From an uncultured Eubacteriales bacterium (GTDB lineage Bacteria > Bacillota > Clostridia > Christensenellales > UBA1242), in NCBI GenBank assembly GCA_905187655.1, contig CAJJIV010000031.1, positions 1 to 10,077 on the forward strand: 10,077 nt of DNA, read 5' to 3'. A model generated the notes under the pieces. That model did not search any database and was not told the origin of the DNA. It saw only the letters and a list, made by a program, of their open reading frames with translations. Both the position numbers and the translations under genes were made by a program. How positions within the stretch are numbered: the first letter of the stretch is position 1; the number at the start of each line of letters is the position of its first letter. Positions 1-7,133 of the stretch are shown in pieces.

Positions 1-2
1 CA

Positions 3-46
3 TTTGTCGGTAAACGAATGGTCCTCTGTGAAGTTTGAGCCACAAG
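3..46 (+). promoter_or_regulatory. Putative L19 (rplS) mRNA leader
   Basis: The stretch just upstream of rplS can fold into a compact two-stem structure. An outer stem pairs UUUGU (3-7) with ACAAG (42-46). Directly stacked on it is an inner hairpin in which GG (20-21) and CUC (24-26) pair with GAG (37-39) and CC (40-41), with a two-base bulge and a ten-base loop. Position, size and the GGUCC...GAGCCACAAGAACA wording resemble the L19 leader family described upstream of rplS in Firmicutes, which is thought to mediate autoregulation by L19. The resemblance is from memory and was not tested with a covariance model. No promoter is visible; transcription presumably enters from before the window. 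The alternative is the 3' end of an upstream gene, since one frame is open to base 99. Confidence 0.5.
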
Positions 47-82
47 AACATTTTGAACATACTAAATTTAAGGAGAATTACT

Positions 83-436
83 ATGAGCAACATCATTGAT
101 GTAATTGAAAAAGAAGGTATGCGCACAGATTTGCCTAAGTTCAATATTGGCGATACTGTTAAAGTTTTCGTTAAAGTAGTTGAAGGTAATCGTGAAAGAT
201 TACAAGGCTTTGAAGGTGTGGTAATCGCTCGCAAAAATGGTGGAATTAGAGAAACTTTTACTGTAAGAAAAATTTCTTATGGTGTTGGTGTTGAAAGAAC
301 TTTCCCATTACATTCACCAAAGATTGACCATATTGATATAGTTAGACTTGGCAAAGTAAGAAGAGCAAAACTTTACTACCTAAGAGAAAGATCTGGTAAA
401 GCTGCCAAGGTAGATGAAAAAATAATTAACGCATAA
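83..436 (+). CDS. rplS: 50S ribosomal protein L19
   Basis: This encodes ribosomal protein L19 (bL19), a 117-residue protein of the large subunit located near the interface with 30S. The whole sequence fits the family. It has an N-terminal helix (IIDVIEKEGMRTDLPKF), the beta-barrel core with GDTVKVFVKVVEGNRERLQGFEGVVI (residues 23-48), IRETFTVRKISYGVGVERTFPLHSP (55-79), and the C-terminal signature GKVRRAKLYYLRERSGKAAK (90-109). The length is normal for L19. I chose ATG 83 because AGGAG (71-75) lies seven bases upstream and because family members begin close to this Met; a longer reading from TTG 35 has no support. A strong terminator follows seven bases after the stop, so rplS is the last gene of its transcript. 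Expression may be controlled by the leader structure upstream. Confidence 0.97.
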   Translation: MSNIIDVIEKEGMRTDLPKFNIGDTVKVFVKVVEGNRERLQGFEGVVIARKNGGIRETFTVRKISYGVGVERTFPLHSPKIDHIDIVRLGKVRRAKLYYLRERSGKAAKVDEKIINA

Positions 437-443
437 ATTCTTT

Positions 444-474
444 AAAAATAGAGCAAATTTGCTCTATTTTTTTT
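444..474 (+). terminator. Rho-independent terminator after rplS
   Basis: A perfect 28-base palindrome (444-471) centred at 457/458 forms a stem AAAAAUAGAGC...GCUCUAUUUUU with a minimal AAUU loop, continuing into an eight-U run (467-474). It begins eight bases after the rplS stop. Because the A-tract and T-tract are symmetrical it could also stop transcription arriving from the opposite strand, although no minus-strand gene is seen nearby. Confidence 0.93.
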
Positions 475-497
475 GTGCAAAAATTATTTGCTATAAT
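469..497 (+). promoter_or_regulatory. Sigma-A promoter for the comM-dprA-topA operon
   Basis: A consensus -10 box TATAAT (492-497) is preceded by TG one base upstream (TGCTATAAT, 489-497), making an extended -10 element. No good -35 exists: the correctly spaced hexamer is the T-run of the rplS terminator (469-474, 17-base spacer). Transcription would start around 503-505, leaving a leader of about 45 bases before comM. It lies immediately after the terminator and before the first gene of a tight operon, as expected. Confidence 0.7.
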
Positions 498-550
498 GTA
501 ACTAGTTGTTTATAATGAAAAAGAAGAAATGTGGGAAGGTTTTAATTATA

Positions 551-2074
551 ATGTTATCTAAAATAAAATGCTTTACGCTAATAGGAATAAAAGGCGTAAA
601 AATAGATGTTGAAATTGATATAAGTAATGGTAAGCCAAATATAACCGTTGTAGGACTGCCTGATGCTGCAGTTAAAGAATCTATTGAAAGGGTAAGTTCG
701 GCAATCTCAAACTCTGCATACTACTTTCCACAAAAAAAAATTGTAATAAATTTAGCACCAGCCGATGTAAGAAAAGAAGGTGTTATTTTTGACCTTGCCA
801 TAGCACTTGGAATACTTAGTGCTGGTGGGTATATAAGCAATGCTGACCTATCAAATTATATTGTTATGGGAGAACTTTCTCTTGATGGCAAATTAAGACC
901 AATTGATGGAATGTTGCCAATTTTAATTTCAGCAAGAGAAAAGGGATATAAAAAGTTTATAATTCCAAAAGATAATTCTGCAGAGTGTTCATATATTGAA
1001 GGTATAGAAGTATATGCCTTTGAAAAATTAAATGAAGTAATATCTTTTTTAAAAAAAGAAAGCACAGTTTTACCAATTCCACTTAAGCAATGGAAGGCGT
1101 CTGAAACTACATATTTAGAAGACCTTGCGAGAGTAAAAGGTCAATATAAGGCAAAACGAGCCATAGAGATTGCGGTTGCAGGCGGGCATAACATTATGCT
1201 GGTTGGCTCGCCCGGTAGTGGGAAAACAATGATAGCTAAATGTGTCCCATCAATTTTACCCGATTTGACTTTTGAAGAAGCACTTGAAATAACAAAAATT
1301 CATAGTGTAGCAGGTGAATTAGATAAAACTGAAGGCGTAATAACTAAAAGGCCATTTAGGTCGCCTCATCATTCTGCATCAACTGTTGCTATGACAGGTG
1401 GTGGTAAAAATGCAAAACCAGGAGAAGTAAGTCTTGCACATAATGGTGTTTTGTTTTTAGATGAAATGCCAGAATTTCAGCGAAGTTTGCTAGAAACGCT
1501 TAGACAACCGCTAGAAGATGGCTATATAACTGTGTCTAGAGCAAATATATCAGTTCAATACCCTGCAAACTTTATGTTGGTTGCAAGTATGAATCCTTGT
1601 CCATGTGGAAACTATGGATCGAAAGACCTTGTATGCAAGTGTTCACCAACTGAAATAGATAAATATCTAAAAAAAATTAGTGGACCGCTTTTGGACCGAA
1701 TTGACCTTAAGATAGATGTAGATAGAGTAGAATTTTATGACCTTAGAAATGAAACAAAAGAAGAACCAAGTTCAGTTGTTAAAGAAAGAATTGACAAAGC
1801 AAGAAAGATCCAGCAGGAAAGATATAAGAATGATAAGTTCTTCACAAATTCCAAAATGAATTCTTTGCAAATAAAAAAATATTGTGCCTTAGATAAAGAT
1901 AGTGAGGATATTCTTAAAGTTGCATTTGATAAATTTAAAATGTCAGCAAGGGGGTATACCAGGGTGCTTAAGGTTGCAAGAACTATCGCAGACTTAGAAG
2001 GAAAAGAAAAAATTGAAAAATCACATATTATAGAAGCAATTTCTTATAGAACTATTGAAAAATATGAATTATAG
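551..2074 (+). CDS. comM: ComM/YifB-family AAA+ ATPase (Mg-chelatase-like)
   Basis: This is a 507-residue member of the YifB/ComM family, normal in length. The N-terminal domain (about 1-175) is the Lon-protease-like fold, with the signatures DISNGKPNITVVGLPDAAVKES (24-45) and INLAPADVRKEGVIFDLAIALG (66-87). The central AAA+ 'Mg_chelatase' domain has VKGQYKAKRA, Walker A GSPGSGKT (219-226), Walker B GVLFLDE (299-305), a cysteine motif NPCPCG (348-353) followed by CKC, and GPLLDRIDL, which contains the probable arginine finger. The C-terminal domain contains SARGYTRVLKVARTIADLEG. In Haemophilus and Vibrio, ComM is a hexameric helicase that drives branch migration during natural transformation; a role in chelation is not implied. 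I chose ATG 551 because it matches the family start (MLSK...), with GGGAAGG (533-539) upstream; earlier starts at 506 or 515 add non-homologous residues. It heads the operon, 16 bases before dprA, which supports a DNA-uptake or recombination role. Confidence 0.93.
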   Translation: MLSKIKCFTLIGIKGVKIDVEIDISNGKPNITVVGLPDAAVKESIERVSSAISNSAYYFPQKKIVINLAPADVRKEGVIFDLAIALGILSAGGYISNADLSNYIVMGELSLDGKLRPIDGMLPILISAREKGYKKFIIPKDNSAECSYIEGIEVYAFEKLNEVISFLKKESTVLPIPLKQWKASETTYLEDLARVKGQYKAKRAIEIAVAGGHNIMLVGSPGSGKTMIAKCVPSILPDLTFEEALEITKIHSVAGELDKTEGVITKRPFRSPHHSASTVAMTGGGKNAKPGEVSLAHNGVLFLDEMPEFQRSLLETLRQPLEDGYITVSRANISVQYPANFMLVASMNPCPCGNYGSKDLVCKCSPTEIDKYLKKISGPLLDRIDLKIDVDRVEFYDLRNETKEEPSSVVKERIDKARKIQQERYKNDKFFTNSKMNSLQIKKYCALDKDSEDILKVAFDKFKMSARGYTRVLKVARTIADLEGKEKIEKSHIIEAISYRTIEKYEL

Positions 2075-2090
2075 AATAAAGGATAATTAA

Positions 2091-3188
2091 ATGAATATAG
2101 ACACATCAATCGAAGAAAGGGCAGTAATGTCGGTTGTGGCAACTGGCCTATCTCGCAAAAAACTTAAAGCGGTAATAGCGGCGTGTGGCACGATTGCAAG
2201 AATGTATTGGAATTTTTCAGACTTTGAAGAAGAAGTTGTAAAAATTGTTGGGCAAGATGGTTTTAACGAAATATACACAGCATTAAGTGATGAAATGACC
2301 AATAAAGTAGCTAAGGAATTAGACAGAAAAGGAATAATTGCTATTCCGTACAATAGCGAAATGTATCCAGATCGACTTAAAAATATTGATGATGCACCAT
2401 TAATTTTGTATGCCAAAGGAAACACTGCATTGTTAAAGGAAGAACTGTTGATTGGTGTGGTTGGTACAAGGCGACCATCTAGATATGGGCGAGAGACTGC
2501 CGAAAGTTTTGTTTATTCGTTATGTGAAAATGGGTTAATAACGGTTAGTGGTTTGGCTTATGGCATAGATTCAGTTGTTGCTACAACTTCGCTTAAAGTT
2601 AATGGCAAAACTATTGCTGTTCTAGGTGGTGGGTTAGATGAAATATATCCAGCATCAAATACAAATTTGGCAGAAGAAATCTTAAAAAATGATGGACTGT
2701 TATTAAGTGAGTACCAGCCATCTGAACGACCAACTCAATATACTTTTCCAGAAAGGAATAGAATAATATCTGGAATTTCAAAAGGAGTATTAATTGTTGA
2801 AGCAGGCGAAAAAAGCGGGTCGTTAATAACTGCAAATTTTGCAATTGAACAAGGCAAGGATATTTTTATTGTTCCTGCAAATGTGAATTCAATACAAAGT
2901 GTTGGTAGTAATTCTTTGCTGTATCAAATGCCACATTGTATGGTTATATCTCCAGATAATATTTTAGAAGAATGGGGAATAAATAAAACGAGTAACGAAG
3001 CCAACAAAAATTTGCAGTTGACAATTGAAGAGCAAATGGTGTATGATTTTTTGACGGATGATGAGCAACATTTTGATGACATCCTAGAATATACAAAATT
3101 AAAACCCAACGAGTTATCTTCACTTTTAACAGAAATGGAAATGATGGGAATAATAAAAAAGACCTCTGGGAATTATTACGGAATATAG
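2091..3188 (+). CDS. dprA: DNA processing protein DprA (Smf)
   Basis: DprA binds incoming single-stranded DNA during natural transformation, protects it and loads RecA. This 365-residue protein has the usual architecture. A helical N-terminal region (about 1-75) is followed by the Rossmann-like core with PDRLKNIDDAPLILYAKG (93-110), GVVGTRRPSRYGRE (122-135), SGLAYGIDS (153-161), GGGLDEIYPASN (179-190), SEYQP (206-210), TFPERNRIISG (218-228) and EKSGSLITANFAIEQGKDIFIVP (240-262). A C-terminal winged-helix (DML1-like) region spans about 310-365. The start at ATG 2091 has AAAGGA (2078-2083) seven bases upstream, and the gap to comM is 16 bases, so both are co-transcribed. One oddity is VPA at 261-263 where the family usually has VPG. 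DprA also occurs in bacteria not known to be competent, so its presence alongside ComM suggests, but does not prove, competence. Confidence 0.96.
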   Translation: MNIDTSIEERAVMSVVATGLSRKKLKAVIAACGTIARMYWNFSDFEEEVVKIVGQDGFNEIYTALSDEMTNKVAKELDRKGIIAIPYNSEMYPDRLKNIDDAPLILYAKGNTALLKEELLIGVVGTRRPSRYGRETAESFVYSLCENGLITVSGLAYGIDSVVATTSLKVNGKTIAVLGGGLDEIYPASNTNLAEEILKNDGLLLSEYQPSERPTQYTFPERNRIISGISKGVLIVEAGEKSGSLITANFAIEQGKDIFIVPANVNSIQSVGSNSLLYQMPHCMVISPDNILEEWGINKTSNEANKNLQLTIEEQMVYDFLTDDEQHFDDILEYTKLKPNELSSLLTEMEMMGIIKKTSGNYYGI

Positions 3189-3198
3189 GTAGGAGAGA

Positions 3199-5292
3199 AT
3201 GAAATTAGTACTTATTGAAAGTTCTGGTAAACAAGAAACTGTTTCAAAATATTTAGGAAGTGGATATAAAGTTATTGCTACCAAGGGTCATGTGCGAGAT
3301 TTGCCAGTTAAATCTCTTGGTGTAGATGTGGAACATAATTTTAAGCCAGAATATCAGATTATGCCAGAAAAGAAGGCGTTAATTGCAAAATTGAAATCTG
3401 AATCTAAACAAGCAGAACAAGTTCTATTTGCAACTGACCCTGACCGAGAAGGGGAGGCAATTGCGTGGCACCTTGCAACTGCACTTGATATGGATCCCAA
3501 TAACAATTCAAGAATAGTGTTCAATGAAATTTCTAAAAAAGCAATACAAAATGCCCTTACAAAACCAAGAGCAATTGATATAAACTTAGTAGATGCACAG
3601 CAAGCAAGAAGAGTGCTTGATCGATTGGTTGGTTATAAACTGTCGCCACTTGTGTCAAATAAAATTCAAAATAAATTAAGTGCGGGCAGAGTACAATCGG
3701 TAACTTTAAGATTGGTTGTAGATCGTGATCGCGAGATTGAAAACTTTGTTCCAGAAGAATATTGGACATTAACAGGCTTATTTAAAGATGAAAAAATTGA
3801 AGGTAGTGATTCATTTAAGGCAACATTAACTTTAAAGAAAAATGAAAAAATTAAAAGTAAAGCGCAAATGGATGCCGTTATAAATAATTTAAACGGCAAG
3901 GAGTATGTTGTAACAAACGTAAAACGCGCAGAAAGCAAATCACACCCATCGGCTCCATTTACAACAAGTACGATGCAACAAGATGCATTAAGTAAACTAG
4001 GTTTTTCATTAAAACAAACATCGGCGCTTGCACAAAATTTATATGAAGGTGTTACAATTCCGGGTGAAGGCAAAATAGCCCTTATAACTTACATAAGAAC
4101 TGACTCAGTTAGAGTGTCGGCAGAAGCCCAAGCGCAGGCACTTGATTTTATAAAAAATAAATTTGGTCAAAATTATGTGCCTAAAACACCAAATATTTAC
4201 AAAAGTAAAAAGAATATACAAGATGCGCACGAAGCGATTAGGCCTATTACTCTTGAAAGAAAGCCGGAAGATTTAAAGGGCGTTATAGACTCTTCACTTT
4301 ATAAATTGTATAAACTAATATATGATAGATTTTTGGCAAGCCAAATGGCAGAAGCGGTTTATAATACTATTAATGTAGACATTTTTGCTGACCAATATCA
4401 ATTTAAAGCAACGGGTAAAACACCCGTGTTTGATGGGTTTACAATCTTATATAACAATTCGGTGGAATCAGCTGATGAGCAGAGTGCTAAAATTCCTAAT
4501 GTTCAGGTAAATGATAAGTTAACTGTTTTAGAGTTAAAGCCTGAACAGAAATATACAAAGCCACCCGCTAGATACACTGAAGCCAGTCTTGTTAAAGCAA
4601 TGGAAGATAAGGGAATTGGTAGACCGGCAACATATTCGCCTACCGTAAACAACATTATTGGAAGAAACTACTTAGAGAAAGATGGTAAAAACTTGATTTC
4701 TACCGAACTTGGAAGAAGTGTTGTTGACCTTCTTGTTAAAAATTTCAGTGATATTATGGATGTTGGCTTTACTGCAAATATGGAAGACAAACTTGACACA
4801 ATTGAAGAAGGAGGTCAAGTTTGGCAAGATGTAATTAAAGATTTTTATATAGGATTTGAAAAAGAACTTCAAGTAGCACTTAAAGATAAAACAAAAGTTC
4901 AGCTAAAAGTAGAAGTTAGTGAAGAAGTGTGCCCAAATTGTGGAGCTAATCTCGTTTATAAAATGGGTAAGTTTGGCAAATTCTTGGCTTGCCCTAACTT
5001 TCCTGATTGTAAATTCACAAAACACATTACCGATGTTGTTGGGACATGTCCAAAATGTGGTGGGGAACTACTAAGAAAGAAATCTAAGCATGGTAAAGTT
5101 TTTTATGGATGTAATAATTTCCCTAAGTGTGATTTTGCAAGTTGGGATTTGCCGTACAAAGATAAATGTCCCAAATGTTCGGAATTAATGGTTGTTAAAC
5201 AGTTTGGCAATTACAATCATATTAAATGCACTAAATGCGATTATTCTACAAAAATTTCAACTAAAGAAGATAAAAAAGAAGATAATGAATAA
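3199..5292 (+). CDS. topA: DNA topoisomerase I (type IA)
   Basis: Topoisomerase I relaxes negative supercoils by nicking one strand through a tyrosine-phosphate link. The 697-residue protein is full length. A TOPRIM domain (about 1-115) has Glu7, Lys11 and the acidic motif TDPDREGEAIAWH (79-91). The type IA core contains QQARRVLDRLVGYKLSPL (134-151), LSAGRVQSVTLRLV (160-173), and the active site TYIRTDS with catalytic Tyr298. It continues through AHEAIRP (343-349), YTEASLVKAMEDKGIGRPATY (459-479), and GFTANMEDKLDTIEEG (523-538). Three C4 zinc-ribbon modules finish the protein, using Cys578/581/598/604, 617/620/638/644 and 657/660/677/680. The tail is charged (KEDKKEDNE). The nucleotide-binding entry reads ESSGKQET where most family members read ESPAKAKT. 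ATG 3199 gives the standard MKLV-IES start. AGGAG (3191-3195) is only three bases from it, so AGGT at 3187-3190 may be the effective contact. The gene starts ten bases after dprA and overlaps trmFO by eight. Confidence 0.97.
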   Translation: MKLVLIESSGKQETVSKYLGSGYKVIATKGHVRDLPVKSLGVDVEHNFKPEYQIMPEKKALIAKLKSESKQAEQVLFATDPDREGEAIAWHLATALDMDPNNNSRIVFNEISKKAIQNALTKPRAIDINLVDAQQARRVLDRLVGYKLSPLVSNKIQNKLSAGRVQSVTLRLVVDRDREIENFVPEEYWTLTGLFKDEKIEGSDSFKATLTLKKNEKIKSKAQMDAVINNLNGKEYVVTNVKRAESKSHPSAPFTTSTMQQDALSKLGFSLKQTSALAQNLYEGVTIPGEGKIALITYIRTDSVRVSAEAQAQALDFIKNKFGQNYVPKTPNIYKSKKNIQDAHEAIRPITLERKPEDLKGVIDSSLYKLYKLIYDRFLASQMAEAVYNTINVDIFADQYQFKATGKTPVFDGFTILYNNSVESADEQSAKIPNVQVNDKLTVLELKPEQKYTKPPARYTEASLVKAMEDKGIGRPATYSPTVNNIIGRNYLEKDGKNLISTELGRSVVDLLVKNFSDIMDVGFTANMEDKLDTIEEGGQVWQDVIKDFYIGFEKELQVALKDKTKVQLKVEVSEEVCPNCGANLVYKMGKFGKFLACPNFPDCKFTKHITDVVGTCPKCGGELLRKKSKHGKVFYGCNNFPKCDFASWDLPYKDKCPKCSELMVVKQFGNYNHIKCTKCDYSTKISTKEDKKEDNE

Positions 5293-6607
5293 GGTAATAA
5301 ATATTGTTGGTGGTGGGCTGGCTGGATGTGAATGTGCATATTTTTTAGCTGAGCATGGATTCAATGTTAAGTTGTACGAAATGAAACCTATAAAATTCTC
5401 TCCTGCACATCATAAAGAAACATTGGCTGAAATTGTATGTTCAAATTCTTTTAAAAACGAAGGCAAAACAACATCTTCAGGATTGCTAAAAGCAGAAATG
5501 AAAGAGCTTGGTTCGGTTATATTAAAAGTTGCTGAAGAAGTTAGGGTTCCTTCCGGTGGGGCTTTGGCGGTTGACCGTGAAAAGTTCACCGAAAAGATGG
5601 ATAAATTAATTAAGAGTCATAAAAATATTCAAGTAATAGAACAAGAAATTCAAGAAATAGACCCAAGTACAAAAGATATTTGGGTTATTGCAACTGGTCC
5701 ACTAACTAGTGAACCTCTTATGCGATCAATCTGCAGGTTGATTGGCGAAGATAGTTTGTATTTTTTCGATGCTTCGGCACCAATAGTTACAAAAGAAAGT
5801 TTAGATTTTAATAAATGTTTTTATCAAAATCGCTACGGAGAATGTGGGAAAGGTGATTATGTTAATTGTCCACTAACCAAACAAGAGTATGATATTTTTT
5901 ACAATGAACTAATTAATGCAGATAAAGTCATTCTAAAAGATTTTGAAAAGAACATCTTTGAAGGATGTATGCCCATTGAAGTGATAGCATCAAGAGGGAA
6001 AGATAGTTTAAGGTTTGGCCCACTTAAACCCGTAGGATTTAACAACAATCCACTTGCAATTAAACCATACGCAATAGTTCAATTAAGGAAAGAGAATTTA
6101 ATTGAAGAAAGCTTTAATATTGTTGGATTTCAAACAAATCTTAAGTTTGGAGAGCAAAAAAGAGTATTCTCTTTAATACCTGCCCTTAAAAATGCTGAAT
6201 TTATTAAATATGGAGTCATGCATAAAAATTGTTTTATTAATGCTCCACGTCATTTAAATAGTGATTTCTCATTAAAAAATAATCCTAATATTTACTTTGC
6301 AGGTCAAATTTCTGGTGTGGAAGGCTATATGGAAAGTACGGCGAGTGGTTTAGTTGTTGCAATTTCAATTTTAATGAGATATAATAATTCTAGACTACAA
6401 TTAACAAATGAGTCTATGATTGGTGCGATTAGCAGTTATATATCAAATAGTGCGAATGCCAATAACTTTCAGCCAATGAATTCCAATTATGGAATAATAA
6501 AAGAATTGACTGAAACAATTAAAGATAAAGAGCAAAAACGTTTATTAATTTACGATCGTGCCATAAACCAAATAAAGCAAATAAAGGAGAAAATAAATGA
6601 GTATTAA
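5285..6607 (+). CDS. trmFO: Methylene-THF:tRNA (uracil-54-C5) methyltransferase
   Basis: TrmFO makes ribothymidine at position 54 of the tRNA T-loop, using methylenetetrahydrofolate as carbon donor, FAD as cofactor and NAD(P)H as reductant. The 440-residue protein has the N-terminal dinucleotide-binding motif INIVGGGLAGCE (5-16), the conserved VCSNSFKNE with Cys52, and RVPSGGALAVDREKF (87-101). Further family motifs are DASAPIV (162-168), DYVNCPLTKQEY (191-202), FEGCMPIEVIASRG with Cys228 (225-238), and GQISGVEGYMESTASGL (340-356). Cys52 and Cys228 correspond to the two functional cysteines reported in Bacillus subtilis TrmFO (numbered about 53 and 226). I chose ATG 5285 because homologues start MxxVxxVGGGLAG; an upstream start at 5192 would read out of frame through the topA zinc fingers. 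It overlaps topA by eight bases and has no good Shine-Dalgarno sequence (only AAAAAAGAAG), which suggests translation coupled to topA. Confidence 0.96.
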   Translation: MNKVINIVGGGLAGCECAYFLAEHGFNVKLYEMKPIKFSPAHHKETLAEIVCSNSFKNEGKTTSSGLLKAEMKELGSVILKVAEEVRVPSGGALAVDREKFTEKMDKLIKSHKNIQVIEQEIQEIDPSTKDIWVIATGPLTSEPLMRSICRLIGEDSLYFFDASAPIVTKESLDFNKCFYQNRYGECGKGDYVNCPLTKQEYDIFYNELINADKVILKDFEKNIFEGCMPIEVIASRGKDSLRFGPLKPVGFNNNPLAIKPYAIVQLRKENLIEESFNIVGFQTNLKFGEQKRVFSLIPALKNAEFIKYGVMHKNCFINAPRHLNSDFSLKNNPNIYFAGQISGVEGYMESTASGLVVAISILMRYNNSRLQLTNESMIGAISSYISNSANANNFQPMNSNYGIIKELTETIKDKEQKRLLIYDRAINQIKQIKEKINEY

Positions 6608-7130
6608 AGGCACAACAATTATTGCTGTAAAAAGAGATGGTAAGATAGTACTTGCTGGTGATGGTCAAGTTACTGCAGGTGAAAGGTACATTTTAAAAGG
6701 TAATGCTGTTAAAGTAAGAAGAATATATGATGACAAAGTTGTTGTCGGTTTTGCAGGAACCACCGCAGATGCTTTTACTTTAACCGAGAAGTTTGAAAAA
6801 ATGCTAAAAAAATATAGCGGAAATTTAATAAGAGCATCAGTAGAACTTGCTCAACTATGGCGAGGAGATAAGGGTCTAAGAGAGCTTCAAGCCCAAATGA
6901 TAGTAGCAGACAAAGATAATATGTATCTATTAACAGGTAATGGTGATGTTATAGAACCAGAAAATGATGTTATTGAAATTGGATCTGGTGGTCCTTATGC
7001 AAAGGCATCTGCTCTTGCATTATTAAATAATACAAAACTTTCAGCAAGAGACATTGCGGTTAAGTCAATAGAAATTGCTGGCTCTATGTGTGTATTTACC
7101 AATGGCCACATAACTGTAGAGGAGGTTTAA
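6597..7130 (+). CDS. hslV: HslV (ClpQ) peptidase subunit of HslUV protease
   Basis: HslV is the proteasome-beta-like peptidase of the HslUV (ClpYQ) ATP-dependent protease; two hexameric rings form the chamber. The 177-residue protein matches the family throughout: TTIIAVKRDGKIVLAGDGQVT (6-26), the KGNAVKVRR segment with Lys39 matching the catalytic-site Lys33 of E. coli, and GFAGTTADAFTL (51-62). The second half has ELAQLWRGDKGLRELQAQMIVAD (83-105), GSGGPYAKASALALL (129-143) and CVFTNGHITVEEV at the end. The N-terminal nucleophile is normally Thr1 of TTI. Here it lies behind MSIKG, so it must be exposed by removal of a short propeptide, or Ser2 serves instead, as reported for Bacillus ClpQ. 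ATG 6597 has AAGGAG (6584-6589) seven bases upstream and lies inside trmFO (11-base overlap), indicating coupling. hslU follows three bases later. Confidence 0.97.
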   Translation: MSIKGTTIIAVKRDGKIVLAGDGQVTAGERYILKGNAVKVRRIYDDKVVVGFAGTTADAFTLTEKFEKMLKKYSGNLIRASVELAQLWRGDKGLRELQAQMIVADKDNMYLLTGNGDVIEPENDVIEIGSGGPYAKASALALLNNTKLSARDIAVKSIEIAGSMCVFTNGHITVEEV

Positions 7131-7133
7131 TTT

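Noticed and set aside
35..82. Longer rplS start at TTG 35.
   Set aside because: The added 16 residues are outside the L19 family pattern, and AGGAG is correctly placed for ATG 83.
1..99. Frame 1 is open from the window start to TGA 97-99 and could be the 3' end of an upstream gene (trmD is a common neighbour).
   Set aside because: The 32 residues do not resemble a TrmD C-terminus that I recognise, and it would overlap the rplS ribosome binding site and start. The same bases fold into a good leader structure.
506..550. Longer comM start at TTG 506 or ATG 515.
   Set aside because: TTG 506 lies at or right next to the predicted transcription start, and both starts would add a lysine-rich non-homologous stretch before the family start MLSK.
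856..5162. Several minus-strand open frames within comM, dprA and topA.
   Set aside because: They lie antisense to strongly conserved genes, lack recognisable domains or ribosome binding sites, and are explained by the coding strand's composition.
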